From NCBI GenBank assembly GCA_005884115.1, contig VAXW01000006.1:116721-180720 (forward strand): 64,000 nt of DNA, in the 5' to 3' direction. This document shows positions 45,401-54,936 of this stretch, piece by piece; the first letter of the stretch is position 1, and the number at the start of each line of letters is the position of its first letter. This stretch comes from Actinomycetota bacterium (GTDB taxonomy: Bacteria > Actinomycetota > Thermoleophilia > Solirubrobacterales > Solirubrobacteraceae). Made by a program: the position numbers and the translations under genes. Below the pieces are notes generated by a model that was given only the letters and a program-made list of their open reading frames with translations, searched no databases and was not told where the DNA came from.

Positions 45401-46529
45401 GGGCTCCCCAGGCGATCACGATCGCGTGGCTGCTGTCGATCGCTGGAGATGTGAATTTGACGCTCAGGAACTCGCTGCAGCTTCCTTTGCCTTCGGCTTC
45501 TGTGCCATAGGTCAGCGTGCCGAGAGACGTTCCGGTTGGGCCGAAGATCACAACGTTGCCCGGACTGGACGCCAGTGTCGGAGCTGTACCTTCGGATTCT
45601 CCGCAGTCGGTGAGCGTCGGAACGGGTATCGCCGACTTGTGTTCGGCGGGTACCGACGTCGGGTTGCAGTCGCCCGATTCCATTTCGCCGGCCTGGACGA
45701 GATCCAGGCACGGGCTGTTGTGGTTGGCGTGGATCGGGGTGGCGGTCGCGGAGGTCGTCTCGGTCGCGTCGTATGAGCCCAGGTAGTCGAGCGCGTGCTT
45801 CTTGCTGCTGACCGTGTCGTAGTGAAGGATCAGCGTGTGCGTGCCCGCGGTGAGGCCCGACAGCCTCGTCCGATAGGCGATGAAGTCGCCCTCCTTCCAG
45901 TGGGCCTTCTGCCCGTTGGCGTCACCGTTGACCCAGTTCTTGAAGGTTTCGACCGCCCCGTTCGGCTGGATGCTCGAACCCCGACACGGTTCGGGGGTTT
46001 CCCCCACGCCGCCGTTCGTGCATTGGTCGAGGCTGTAGGGGTTGCTGTCGGTGAAGGTGGTAGTCGCGGTAGCAGAGGCACCCGTGGCGGTGACGAGGTA
46101 GCTCGCGGCGAAGCTATTGGGGAGTTTGAACTGAAGCGTAAAGCCACCGAGCGGGTTGGCGGTCACGTCGACGTTGTAGCTCCACGTTTGCCCGACGTTG
46201 TCATTGACGTTGACGTGGACGGCTTCGCCGGAGGACCAGCCGGCCCCGGTCAGGGTGACGGTGGAAGCGGGGGCATAGTCGGCCTTATCGCTTTCGATCG
46301 TTGGCGTCAGGCCTGTCCCGTCACCCAGCGTGGACGCGGCGGCGGGAGCGGCGACAAAGACGCTCGCGGCCAGTAGGACGACGACCGAGAAGCCGGCGAT
46401 GTCGATGCCGCGGCGGCGCGGCCGACGGGCGCCGAGCACAGCACAGCGCGCGAGAGGGCGAGAATCTTGGCAATCAGGCTCGCCAGCTGGGCCCGACGAA
46501 AGAACATCCTTGTCCTTGACGCGCTTCAT
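42411..46529 (-). CDS. Giant secreted Ig-like repeat protein
   Basis: A 1372-residue exported protein. A long n-region and hydrophobic core (FSVVVLLAASVFVAAPAAA) give a signal peptide. The mature N-terminus has an Ig-like PTIESDKADYAPASTVTLTGAGW domain. A central ladder of Ig-like domains of about 110 residues each follows, with TATLSGL, SDEECKTEVF and GTYYWRAFYSGD recurring. A late segment is PDSKAQTLAPGSYSYKATYSG. The end is a Cna-B/SdrD-like domain (IAGLVLKPSGDPAAKVPVYIYD and a terminal VNFTV). No LPXTG motif is seen. A GGAAGGGGAG ribosome site precedes the ATG. Probably a surface or matrix protein; many Glu codons are GAA. Confidence 0.9.
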   Translation of the reverse strand: MKRVKDKDVLSSGPAGEPDCQDSRPLARCAVLGARRPRRRGIDIAGFSVVVLLAASVFVAAPAAASTLGDGTGLTPTIESDKADYAPASTVTLTGAGWSSGEAVHVNVNDNVGQTWSYNVDVTANPLGGFTLQFKLPNSFAASYLVTATGASATATTTFTDSNPYSLDQCTNGGVGETPEPCRGSSIQPNGAVETFKNWVNGDANGQKAHWKEGDFIAYRTRLSGLTAGTHTLILHYDTVSSKKHALDYLGSYDATETTSATATPIHANHNSPCLDLVQAGEMESGDCNPTSVPAEHKSAIPVPTLTDCGESEGTAPTLASSPGNVVIFGPTGTSLGTLTYGTEAEGKGSCSEFLSVKFTSPAIDSSHAIVIAWGAHIASEGDWGSENSASAISGSPYHMAIDSLDGTGGSEDHQLATSAIVFTPSITTDLIENSTGESVTGGSVAPGTTVHDTATMTGQSSNAGGKVTYERFTTIDCTGPSTNEEVTVTNGEVPNSADFTPTVPGSYSYKAVYGGTNGPPQNLAAESPCEPLTVSRAKPTIKTSATASVTVGDKIKDTATLSGLVSAVGSEGTVTFRLYSDEECKTEVFKSVATGISSNTSYPSPTEYTTTATGTYYWRAFYSGDANNEAASTPCKDAGESSVVEKAKPTIKTSATASVTVGDKIKDTATLSGLVSAVGSEGTVTFRLYSDEECKTEVFKSVATGISSNTSYPSPTEYTTTATGTYYWRAFYSGDANNEAASTPCKDAGESSVVGPATPAITTKATASVTIGSAIKDTATISGLVNPTGEGDIVFTLYSDEKCEQEVSGSSSTVKAITANGSYDSSPVTPTATGTYYWIATFTSDKNNKEFATKCKDAGESSVVEKAKPTIKTSATASVTVGDKIKDTATLSGLVSAVGSEGTVTFRLYSDEECKTEVFKSVATGISSNTSYPSPTEYTTTATGTYYWRAFYSGDANNEAASTPCKDAGESSVVEKAKSGIETTVRDGNGSVIDNTHPAAATTAVHDTATLSGHIAGFSFGAEKATVTYSFFTNGECKEPAASTQVVSVAEDGTVPDSKAQTLAPGSYSYKATYSGNGYYKAATGACEPFRVVQKSAITNTVLCTFDEDTSVVGSTFRLIFTPSSPGSKLGATNPGQFYYNVFDNAPTGKITFTLPYPFVTQGATPIHVYSGVTMTTVSGQTCLIPGAEIANSGQTVSLGSYGSQTFGSTTSVTVKFSSPTGFAYANIHVEYGLKGTNGWSKGGSSGNDAISSLSFPTILNDQTYLFSETDGSPDSQTASSENVFKKDPGIAGLVLKPSGDPAAKVPVYIYDASHKLVFSTATDQDGWYQWEYKYTGKATTFTVKLGGLYAGNAQTVTIKSNGYVTVNFTV
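43596..44919 (-). repeat. Four tandem 330-base Ig-domain repeats, three nearly identical
   Basis: Units of 330 bases (110 codons) lie at about 44590-44919, 44260-44589, 43930-44259 and 43600-43929 in coding order 1 to 4. Units 1, 2 and 4 differ by only about one base over most of their length, for example G versus A near 44730, while unit 3 is clearly diverged (GDIVFTLYSDEKCEQEV). The pattern points to very recent duplication or gene conversion around an older unit. Confidence 0.9.
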
Positions 46530-46656
46530 TTCTCCCCTTCCTTGGGTGGCCGCCGTGCTGTGAGGCGGTCGTCCCTCCTGATCTCGCGCGTGACGCTCGG
46601 CCGAAGCCGCGCATTAGCGCGTGCGCGAAACCGTCCGTGGAATTCCCCCTACCTAC

Positions 46657-46708
46657 GTAATGCCCCCCGAATCTGTGTAAACGTCAGGTTTACGCTGGAA
46701 ATCATTAC
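46657..46708. promoter_or_regulatory. Nested inverted repeats upstream of the Ig-repeat gene
   Basis: This lies in the 364-base gap between 46529 and 46894. Outer arms are GTAATG (46657-46662) and CATTAC (46703-46708); inner arms are GTAAAC (46677-46682) and GTTTAC (46688-46693). The centres nearly coincide. The four half-sites share GTAA. The block is unusually AT-rich for the window and could be an operator/promoter for the divergent Ig-repeat and membrane-protein genes. Nothing else is evident in the gap. Confidence 0.5.
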
Positions 46709-46893
46709 CAGACCGCTCAGCGCTCGTCAAGCTGTGCAGGTCAGCGAGCGCTAATCGGTCAACTCCATGAGCTCCCAACGGAAGCGTGCCGCGCCTGCGC
46801 AGGGCCTGCTTCTCACCTGCGCGGAGCGCGCGTGATCTCCCGGCGCCAGGAAGCGTGCGCCGGCAGCCTTGACCCCCTATTCTCGCTTTGGAC

Positions 46894-47559
46894 ATGCGGG
46901 CCACGATTGCGACTGAGGCCGCCGAGCGCGAGACGCTTGAGCCCGTTGCAGTGCGCGGCGTGGCTCGCCGCGCGGCGCCACGCCTGGTGCGCGACGGCTT
47001 CGGGCCGCTGGCGTTGTTCTTCGCCGGCTGGAAGCTGATCGGCCTCAGCGCTGGGATCGGGTGCGCGGTGGTCTTCGGGGCGGCCGTCTACATGCACGAG
47101 CGCCGCAGGGGGCGTCCCGCGATGATCGTCCGCTTGGCGCTCGTCTTGGTCGCGATCAGGGCGACCGTCGGTCTCGCCTCCGACAGCGCGACGGCCTACC
47201 TCGGCCTCGAGATCGCCATCGACACGGTTCTCGGCTCGGCCGTGCTTGCGTCGCTCGCCAGCGCGCGGCCGTTCGCATCGTGGTTCGCCGATGAGATCTT
47301 CCCGCTGCCCGCGCCGGTGCGCGAGTCTGAGACCTTCCTCGCGACGATGCGCACGCTTACACTCGTGTGGGGGCTCTACTTCGTGGTGCGCGCTCTCGTG
47401 CGCCTGAGCGCGCTCCTGACGCTTGGGACCGATCGTTACGTCCTCGTCTCCGCGCTCACGGACGTTCCCTTCCTCATCGCCTTGCTCGTATGGTCGGTTC
47501 GCTACACGACGGCGGCCTTTCGCCGCCACCCCGTGTGGGGAGCCCTGATCGCCGACTGA
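46894..47559 (+). CDS. Membrane protein, VC0807-like family
   Basis: A 221-residue protein with about five membrane segments (LALFFAGWKLIGLSAGIGCAVVFGAAV, IVRLALVLVAIRATVGLAS, YFVVRALVRLSALLT, VLVSALTDVPFLIALLVW). The pattern of helices with an early Arg-rich start is that of VC0807-like proteins of actinobacteria, whose function is not established. The ATG at 46894 is preferred over an upstream TTG. It is divergent from the Ig-repeat gene and 48 bases upstream of a lipoprotein gene. Confidence 0.7.
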   Translation: MRATIATEAAERETLEPVAVRGVARRAAPRLVRDGFGPLALFFAGWKLIGLSAGIGCAVVFGAAVYMHERRRGRPAMIVRLALVLVAIRATVGLASDSATAYLGLEIAIDTVLGSAVLASLASARPFASWFADEIFPLPAPVRESETFLATMRTLTLVWGLYFVVRALVRLSALLTLGTDRYVLVSALTDVPFLIALLVWSVRYTTAAFRRHPVWGALIAD

Positions 47560-47606
47560 CGCGCACAGCGGCGGTCGCGACCGTGGCTGGGACTAGGCTA
47601 CGCGCG

Positions 47607-48329
47607 ATGTCAGCTCTGCCACTCCGACTCCGCGCAAAGAGCACGTCCGTCGCAGCGACGCTCGCGCTGCTGCTGCTGGCCGCGCTCGCGCTCGCGAGCT
47701 GCGGCGGCTCCTCCGGCAATGGAATCGCCTCCAAGACGCCGACCGAGATCCTCGCCCTGAGCAAGCAGGCCGCCGACTCGGCGAACTCGGTGCACGTCGC
47801 CGGGTCGATCGTCAGCAAAGGCTCGCCGCTGACGCTGGATCTGTTTCTGCTCGCCGGCAAGGGTGCGCGCGGCAGGTTGTCGGAGGGCGGCTCGAGTTTC
47901 GAGCTGATCGAGACCGGCGGGACGGTCTACCTGCGCGGAAGCGCGGCCTTCTACAGGCGCATCGGGGGCGCCGCCGCCGCGCAGCTGCTGAACGGCAAGT
48001 GGCTGAAGGCGCCGGCGAGCACGCCCAGCTTCGCGTCCCTGGGATCCCTCACCGACCTGCGGCGGCTGATCGACTCGACCCTGGCCGATCACGGCACGCT
48101 CGCGAAGGGCGCGACGACGAGCGTGAACGGGCAGCGCGTCGTGGGCCTCAACGACACCTCCAAGGGCGGGACGCTGTACGTGGCTGCCACGGGCAAGCCA
48201 TACCCCATCCAGATCGCGAGGACCGGAGCGAACGGCGGCCGTGTGATCTTCGACCGCTGGAACGCGCCCGTCTCGCTGACGGCGCCGTCGGGCGCGATCG
48301 ATATCACTCAGCTGCAGGGGCCCCACTGA
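47607..48329 (+). CDS. LppX/LprG-like lipoprotein
   Basis: A 240-residue lipoprotein with a lipobox ALASCGGSS. The mature domain (PTEILALSKQAADSANSVHVAGSIV, then GRLSEGGSSFELIETGGTVYLRGSAAFY, and VVGLNDTSKGGTLYVAATGKPYPIQIA) has the half-barrel pattern of the LppX/LprG lipid-carrier family, which shuttles lipids across the envelope. Unlike the lipoproteins at 7.3-8.4 kb, it uses mostly GAG. It follows the membrane-protein gene by 47 bases. Confidence 0.8.
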   Translation: MSALPLRLRAKSTSVAATLALLLLAALALASCGGSSGNGIASKTPTEILALSKQAADSANSVHVAGSIVSKGSPLTLDLFLLAGKGARGRLSEGGSSFELIETGGTVYLRGSAAFYRRIGGAAAAQLLNGKWLKAPASTPSFASLGSLTDLRRLIDSTLADHGTLAKGATTSVNGQRVVGLNDTSKGGTLYVAATGKPYPIQIARTGANGGRVIFDRWNAPVSLTAPSGAIDITQLQGPH

Positions 48330-48400
48330 GCGCGCATCGATCATACGTCTAGTGCCTCCGAGCGCGCTTCAGAGGCGCCGAAGGGGCGCCGAACGCCGAA

Positions 48401-50134
48401 GTGGATAGGACCGAAGCAGTGCACGGCACCATTCAAGTCCCCTTCAGGCGGCCTGGCCAGCACGGGAAGGACCAGCCACGCGCGCGGCGCCCGGGCTCCG
48501 GAGCGGCCACGCCGACTGAGCCGACCCGGGGCGGGGCTAATCTCGCAGGCGTGGGGCGTGGAGCCACGAACGGGGCAGTCGCGGGGACGGGCAGCTCGCA
48601 CGCTGTCGATGGAGCTCGCAAGCCCGACGGGAGCGTCCGCGCATCGGCCCACTCGCGCGCGGCGGTGCGTGCCGCGCTCTGGGGCGGGCTCGCGCTGGCG
48701 GCCGGCGCCGGTGTGGCGCTCAGCGGCATATCGCTCGCGGGCGCATGTCTTCTGGCCGTGCTCGTACTCGCCTCCGCAGTGGCCGGATGGCAGCTCGGCG
48801 ACGTCGGCCGCGCGGCCCTGCAGGACGAGATCGAGGGGCGCTCGAGCGAGCTCAACCGCGCGCTGGCCGAGCTCAAGCTCGCACAGGCCGAGACCGTCAA
48901 GCGGCTCTCGATGGCCGTGGAGTATCGCGACGAGGACACCGGCGCCCACATCGAACGGATCGGAAACCTGTCTGCGCTCCTCGCCGAGCAGATTGGGATG
49001 GACGCGGAGTTCTGCATGCAGCTCAAACTCGCCGCGCCGCTGCACGACGTCGGCAAGGTCGCGATCCCCGATGCGATCCTGCTCAAGCCCGGCCCTCTTA
49101 CCCCCGAGGAGCGAGCGATCGTCGAGACGCACGCAGAGGAGGGCTACAGGATCCTGCGCGGGTCCTCATCGGCAATCCTCGAGCTCGCATCGCACATCGC
49201 GCTCGGCCACCAGGAGAAGTGGGACGGGAGCGGATACCCGCGCGGGCTCGCCGGGGAGGCGATCCCGATCGAGAGCCGCATCGTGGCGGTTGCCGATGTC
49301 TTCGACGCGCTCACCAGCGACCGCGTCTACCGCAAGGCGTTCTCCGTCGAGAAGGCGCTGGACATGATGCGCAGGGAACGCGGTCGCCACTTCGACCCGG
49401 TGCTGCTGGACGCGTTCATGGAAGTGATCGAGACCGCTGGACCGGACGCGCGCGGGCACGCGGGCGACGATCCGGCCGCTCTGGCGGAGCGCACGCTCGA
49501 GGTCTACGGAGCGGCGCTCGAGCGAGGCGACGCCGAGACCGCCGAGGGCGCGATCGCCACCGCGATCGAGGATGGCATCTCGCCGACAATGCTTCACGGC
49601 GAGGTCATCGCTCCGGCGCTGCGGCGCATGCGCGAGCTGCGTGGCGCGGGCGCGCTCGACGGCGAGCGCGAGCGCCTGACGCAGAGCATCACGCGGCGCG
49701 TGCTGGCGACGCTGTCCCGGTACATGACCGGAGGGCGCGAGCCTTCGCGCGAGAAGGTGCTGGTAGCCGGGCTCCAGGGCGATGAACACTCGCTCGAGTT
49801 GCAGATGATTCACGACCAGCTCGCCGCAGCCGGGTATGCGACCACGCTGGACACAGAGCTGCCCCTCGAGCGCCTGCAGGCTGCCGTGGACAGCCGCTGC
49901 GCGGACGCTGTCGTCCTCGGGGCGATCAGCGCGGGCGTCTCTAACGAGGTCGGTGACGCCATCAAGGAGCTGCGCACGAGCAATCCGGGAATCCCGGTCG
50001 TGCTCGGCGGCATCGCCGCCGGTGGCGAGCTGCCCGACGTCCGCGCGGAGGCGCGGGTGCTCGAGCGGATCGACGAGGCCGTCGAGGCTGTCAGCGAGCT
50101 GCTGGCCCAGCGCGCGCGCGCTGGCTCAAGATAG
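48401..50134 (+). CDS. HD-GYP phosphodiesterase fused to a cobalamin-binding-type domain
   Basis: A 577-residue membrane-anchored signalling protein. After about 85 low-complexity residues come two membrane helices (about 88-135). A short coiled segment leads to an HD-GYP domain with HD at 215-216 (LHDVGKVAIPDAILLKPG) and GYP at 278-280 (HQEKWDGSGYPRGLAGEAIP); the family degrades cyclic-di-GMP. From about 375 to 450 lies a helical bundle like the B12-domain cap, and from about 452 a Rossmann-like domain: KVLVAGLQGDEHSLELQMIHDQL. This corresponds to the DxHxxG cobalamin motif with Gly replaced by Glu and the His kept. A sugar epimerase follows. The GTG start is uncertain. Confidence 0.88.
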   Translation: MDRTEAVHGTIQVPFRRPGQHGKDQPRARRPGSGAATPTEPTRGGANLAGVGRGATNGAVAGTGSSHAVDGARKPDGSVRASAHSRAAVRAALWGGLALAAGAGVALSGISLAGACLLAVLVLASAVAGWQLGDVGRAALQDEIEGRSSELNRALAELKLAQAETVKRLSMAVEYRDEDTGAHIERIGNLSALLAEQIGMDAEFCMQLKLAAPLHDVGKVAIPDAILLKPGPLTPEERAIVETHAEEGYRILRGSSSAILELASHIALGHQEKWDGSGYPRGLAGEAIPIESRIVAVADVFDALTSDRVYRKAFSVEKALDMMRRERGRHFDPVLLDAFMEVIETAGPDARGHAGDDPAALAERTLEVYGAALERGDAETAEGAIATAIEDGISPTMLHGEVIAPALRRMRELRGAGALDGERERLTQSITRRVLATLSRYMTGGREPSREKVLVAGLQGDEHSLELQMIHDQLAAAGYATTLDTELPLERLQAAVDSRCADAVVLGAISAGVSNEVGDAIKELRTSNPGIPVVLGGIAAGGELPDVRAEARVLERIDEAVEAVSELLAQRARAGSR

Positions 50135-50144
50135 ATTCCGGGTT

Positions 50145-51104
<960 letters not shown>

Positions 51105-51164
51105 CGGGTCTGCAAGCCGGCGCGCACGGGTCATGCGCCGGTGTGCCGTTGCCGACATTGACGT

Positions 51165-52172
51165 ATGCGGCCTCTTCGCGAGGCGGTTGCGGCCGCCCTG
51201 ACTACGTGTGCGCTCGCTTGCGGGCTTGCGCCTGCGCTCGCCGCCGCGCAGAATCCGGGGGGCGTGCAGGCACCCTCGGCGCCGCTGGCGGGAGGCAGCG
51301 AGTACGGCCTGATAACGCGCGCCGCCTCGGCGCGCCGCCCGCGCATCAGCGAACTGAGGGTTCCGAGGACGGCCGCGCCGGGCCGCCCGCCGCGCGTGAC
51401 GCTGCGCATCGACGAGGCCGGCGTGCGGACCGTGAACGTGCAGGTGGTCGTAATAGACCTCTCCGCACGCAGAGCCGTGATCACGGCGAGCCTTGGCTGG
51501 CTGCGCACGGGGCGCTCGATCGCGGTTGCGTGGCCCAGAGGATCGAGGCTCCAGCCTGGCTCCTATCAGGTGAGGCTCAGCGTGCGCGACCACGGCTTGG
51601 GGGCGCCCCGGCACATCGCTCACAGCTCCGCCGCGGCGAACCTTAGCGTCAGCGCAAGTCCCACCGCCCCTGCTCCGCCGCCGACCACGCCCGAAGTCCC
51701 AGCCGGGGTTCCTACGCCCGCCCAGCTCGCGGCCGCCGGCGCGGTGTTCCCCGTCGCCGGCGCGCACAGCTTCGGTGGTCCCGAAAATCGCTTTGGGGCG
51801 CCGCGCGCCAACCACGTGCACCAGGGCCAGGACGTGCTGAGCGCCGAAGGCACGCCCGTGCTCGCCCCGCTGGCAGGAGTGATCACGAGCACGAGCTTCC
51901 AGGCGGGCGGCGCCGGCTACTACGCGGTCGAGCAGACCGACGCGGGCCTCGACTTCATGTTCGCCCACTGCAAGGCAGGTTCTGTGGCCGTCAGCGCCGG
52001 GCAGGCGGTCGCGGCCGGGCAGCCGCTGGCCCAGGTCGGCCAGACCGGCTCTGCCACCACCCCGCACCTGCACTTCGAGGTGTGGGTCGCGGGCTGGCAA
52101 GCCGCGGGCGGGTACCCGATCGACCCGCTCCCGTACCTGCTGGCGTGGGACCGCGAAGGGGCGAACAGCTAG
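51165..52172 (+). CDS. Secreted M23-family metallopeptidase (LytM-like)
   Basis: A 335-residue exported peptidoglycan endopeptidase. The signal peptide ends near ALAAAQ. A beta-rich N-terminal domain (about 50-165) is followed by an Ala/Pro linker. The LytM domain has HVHQGQDVLSAEGTPVLAPLAG (His and Asp ligands) and HLHFEVW at the end. The Gly-rich GGAGYYAVEQTDAGLDFMFAHC loop lies between them. All zinc ligands expected are present, so it should be active. Confidence 0.92.
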   Translation: MRPLREAVAAALTTCALACGLAPALAAAQNPGGVQAPSAPLAGGSEYGLITRAASARRPRISELRVPRTAAPGRPPRVTLRIDEAGVRTVNVQVVVIDLSARRAVITASLGWLRTGRSIAVAWPRGSRLQPGSYQVRLSVRDHGLGAPRHIAHSSAAANLSVSASPTAPAPPPTTPEVPAGVPTPAQLAAAGAVFPVAGAHSFGGPENRFGAPRANHVHQGQDVLSAEGTPVLAPLAGVITSTSFQAGGAGYYAVEQTDAGLDFMFAHCKAGSVAVSAGQAVAAGQPLAQVGQTGSATTPHLHFEVWVAGWQAAGGYPIDPLPYLLAWDREGANS

Positions 52173-52243
52173 AGAGCGCAGGCTGAGCGCGGGCGCTGGC
52201 CGCGCGTATTCCGGCTCGCCGCGGAGCGAGCGCCCGTGTCGGG

Positions 52244-52519
52244 CTACGCCTCGCGCTTCGCGAGCGCCCGTGCGAGCTCCCGGGCGCTGAGCCCCTCCAC
52301 TTGCACGACCTTCTGGCGCGACGTCAGGCCGTGCACGACCGATACGCGGCCGGCCGCGATCCCCAGGTGTTTGGCGATCATCTCGCGGAGCGCTGCATTC
52401 GCCCGCCCGTCGACGGGCGGCGCTGTCACCCGCACGAGCAGTGCCCCCTCGCGCTCGCCTGCAATCTCGTTCACGCGCGCACGCGCGATCAAGCGGACGG
52501 GAATGCGGGCGTGCTCCAT
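52244..52519 (-). CDS. DUF167/YggU-family protein
   Basis: A 91-residue protein with the complete DUF167 pattern: VRLIARARVNEIAGEREGALLVRVTAPPVDGRANAALREMIAKHLGI, and SVVHGLTSRQKVVQVEGL. The family is small, basic and widely conserved, with no settled function. It stands alone between the M23 gene and the minus-strand propeller gene. Confidence 0.9.
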   Translation of the reverse strand: MEHARIPVRLIARARVNEIAGEREGALLVRVTAPPVDGRANAALREMIAKHLGIAAGRVSVVHGLTSRQKVVQVEGLSARELARALAKREA

Positions 52520-52555
52520 GCCTAGATCATCGCCGCTGAAGGCGGGTAGGGTGCG

Positions 52556-54862
52556 TCAGCGCCGAACACGCAGTATCACGGGGCCGGTCGCGGCGCCGCG
52601 ATAGCCGGGGCTTCCGGTCCAGTAAGCATCGATCCAGGTTGTCGATTCCACCTCGTCGAAGGTGTAGGAGAATCTGCCGCCGGCGCCGGTTACTGCAGTT
52701 TCTTCACTCCAGCCTTCGCGTCCCGTGGTCCGCGCGACCGTTACGGGCACGCCGCTCAATGCGGGTGTGATTCTGCCATGAACCGTCAAGTAGTGGTGTG
52801 CGCGGGCGAGTGCCCGGGGGCTCAGGGTCGCTGGGCCGGCGATTCTGAGTGTGATACGAGAGCGCTCTCCGGTGAAGCCGCCGCCGCGCGCGATGAACAT
52901 GTCCCCATATGTGGAGGCGGAGTACGCGATGCCGGGCGCCGCGATGATCGAGGCGATCGGCTCGGGCATTTCCTCCGGAATCCAGCTTCGCCCTGCATCT
53001 TCTGTTCGGAACACGATGTTCGGACGTTGGTCTTCGCTGTTGTGAGTGGCAATGAACCCGTCGCGCAAGCTACTGAAGGAGATCGACGGGTATTCGGCGG
53101 CATGCCGTTCCTCAGGAGCGACGGTCAGAATCCGGCGCCAATGGCGGCCTTGGTCATTGGTGAAGAAGAACGTCCCTTCACGTAGGACATAGCCGCTTCG
53201 GGCGCCCAGGAATGAGACGGCTTCGATGTAACCCGTCACGCCCGGGCCGGGAATCACCGCCCAGCGCTCCCCAGCATCAGTCGACTCGAGGATTTGATTG
53301 GCGAAGACGATCATCGTGTGTCTGCTCACCTGTTGAGCGCCGCCGGTAAGCGAGAGTTCGAAGCTCTCAAGCGGTCGAAGGCGACCGTCGACGGCAACCT
53401 TTCCGCCGACCTGGGTGAACGCGCCGCACCCGTCCGTCGAGCGCCAGACGCCGTGTCCGCCGGTTACGAGGACGACGCGCTGGTTGGTGGCGAGCACTGC
53501 GCCGGGAGAGCGGGCGGCGCGTCCGCAGCGCCGCCAGCTGCGGCCACCGTCGCCCGTTGCGTACACCGCGCCGCCTTTGACGACGGCGAATGCCTTCTGC
53601 GGCGTGGGGAACGCCGCATCCAGGACGAGCCTATTCGTCGGCAGCTGCAGCACGTTCCAGCTGTGCCCGGCGTCGCGAGTCACTGCGATTCGGCCGTATT
53701 GGCCCGGCAGGAAGGCTTCGCGCGGCGAGCGCCCGAGCCGTATTTGAGTCGGGGGTTCTTCGTATGGCTCGGAGATGTTCGCTGCCCGCCAGTTGTCGTC
53801 GGCAAAGCTCGCGCCCCCATCAGCGGAGAGCGCCGTCGCGCCTCCTCCTCCGACGGCGACCGCATGATTGGACGGCAAGTCCGCGACGGCAAGCACCGCC
53901 GGCGGCCCGGGGTAGGCCGCGAACGGATGGATGAGGGTGGCGCTGCGCCCTCCGTCGGTGGTTCGCAGGATCGGGCCGGCGTTTGTGGAACGCAAGCCGT
54001 TGGTCGTGATCAGGCAGGCTTCGGCTTCGGCGCAGGAGATGCCCGTGAGATCCAGGGCGCCAGCGCCCGCGGGCAGCACCAACGGTGTCGCCTGCCACGT
54101 CGCACCGCCGTCGTCAGTGCGCAGGATCGTGTCGTCTTCTCCCACCGCATATCCGAGAAGCGACGTCGCGAACGTGAGGCCCGAGAGCTTGTGGTGGCCT
54201 TCGGCGGCGATTGTCCAGGTGCGTCCGCCGTCCACGGTCCGCATGACCCTTCCGATGTTTTCGCCGCTGACGAGCGCGACGCCATCTGTGGATGACAGGA
54301 ACCGGATTGGCCCCGGTTCGGCTGCGTACAAGGGCACCGGCGTGCGCGCTTCGAAGCTCGCGCCCCCGTTTTCGGTCCACAACAGCGAGTCGCTTCGGGT
54401 GAAGACGTCATAGGTCTCGACGACCCCGCTCGTCGCACTGAGGAACGAGAACGACCTGATCGAGGAGCACTCGTAACAGGGCTTCTCCGATCGAATTTCC
54501 CTGAAACTCGCCCCGCCATTGGTTGACTCGAGCAGGCCCAAGTTGCCGCTCACGAACACCGTCGCGGGATCGAGGACCTGCATGAGCGAGAGCTTTTCGG
54601 TGGTACCGCTCGACAGCGCCGTCCAGGATGCGCCTCCGTCGAGCGACTTCAGAACCGTGCCCTCTTCGCCGGCCGCGAACCCGGTGTCCCCCGCGAATTC
54701 GACCGCTCCAAGGCTGTCCCCCTGGGGAACGGGGTTGCTCCACAGCCAGCCCGAGTGGGACGTAGCCAGGAGTTCGGGGGGAATCGCCTCTGCCGAGACG
54801 CTCCCGCCGCTTGCACACAGAGTCGAGCCGAGCAGGAGAAGCAGCGCGAGGCCTCGTTTCAT
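52556..54862 (-). CDS. Secreted YCF48/BNR-type beta-propeller protein
   Basis: A 768-residue exported protein. The signal peptide is MKRGLALLLLLGSTLCASG. The mature part consists of many Asp-box-like repeats of the form DGGxxW: SLDGGASWTAL, TVDGGRTWTIA, TDDGGATWQAT, TGDGGRSWRRC and TEDAGRSWIPE. These are the blades of a YCF48/sialidase-type propeller. A C-terminal Ig-like domain (PALSGVPVTVARTTGREGW) closes it. The ATG at 54862 was preferred; another in-frame start lies nine codons earlier. It is divergent from the next large propeller gene, with 74 bases between. Confidence 0.88.
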   Translation of the reverse strand: MKRGLALLLLLGSTLCASGGSVSAEAIPPELLATSHSGWLWSNPVPQGDSLGAVEFAGDTGFAAGEEGTVLKSLDGGASWTALSSGTTEKLSLMQVLDPATVFVSGNLGLLESTNGGASFREIRSEKPCYECSSIRSFSFLSATSGVVETYDVFTRSDSLLWTENGGASFEARTPVPLYAAEPGPIRFLSSTDGVALVSGENIGRVMRTVDGGRTWTIAAEGHHKLSGLTFATSLLGYAVGEDDTILRTDDGGATWQATPLVLPAGAGALDLTGISCAEAEACLITTNGLRSTNAGPILRTTDGGRSATLIHPFAAYPGPPAVLAVADLPSNHAVAVGGGGATALSADGGASFADDNWRAANISEPYEEPPTQIRLGRSPREAFLPGQYGRIAVTRDAGHSWNVLQLPTNRLVLDAAFPTPQKAFAVVKGGAVYATGDGGRSWRRCGRAARSPGAVLATNQRVVLVTGGHGVWRSTDGCGAFTQVGGKVAVDGRLRPLESFELSLTGGAQQVSRHTMIVFANQILESTDAGERWAVIPGPGVTGYIEAVSFLGARSGYVLREGTFFFTNDQGRHWRRILTVAPEERHAAEYPSISFSSLRDGFIATHNSEDQRPNIVFRTEDAGRSWIPEEMPEPIASIIAAPGIAYSASTYGDMFIARGGGFTGERSRITLRIAGPATLSPRALARAHHYLTVHGRITPALSGVPVTVARTTGREGWSEETAVTGAGGRFSYTFDEVESTTWIDAYWTGSPGYRGAATGPVILRVRR

Positions 54863-54936
54863 GACCCCCGACCTTGGCGGCGGCTTCATATGCGAGCTGA
54901 CCGCATCGGGTCGAAGCGGCTGTTGTTGAGGAATGC

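Noticed and set aside
43485..45776. A 763-codon plus-strand reading frame opposite the Ig-repeat gene
   Set aside because: It mirrors the repeats of the minus-strand gene, is made of Arg/Val/Gly/Asp runs (antisense of Ser/Thr/Ala-rich coding), and has no ribosome site or known domain. It is an antisense artefact of high-GC codon use.
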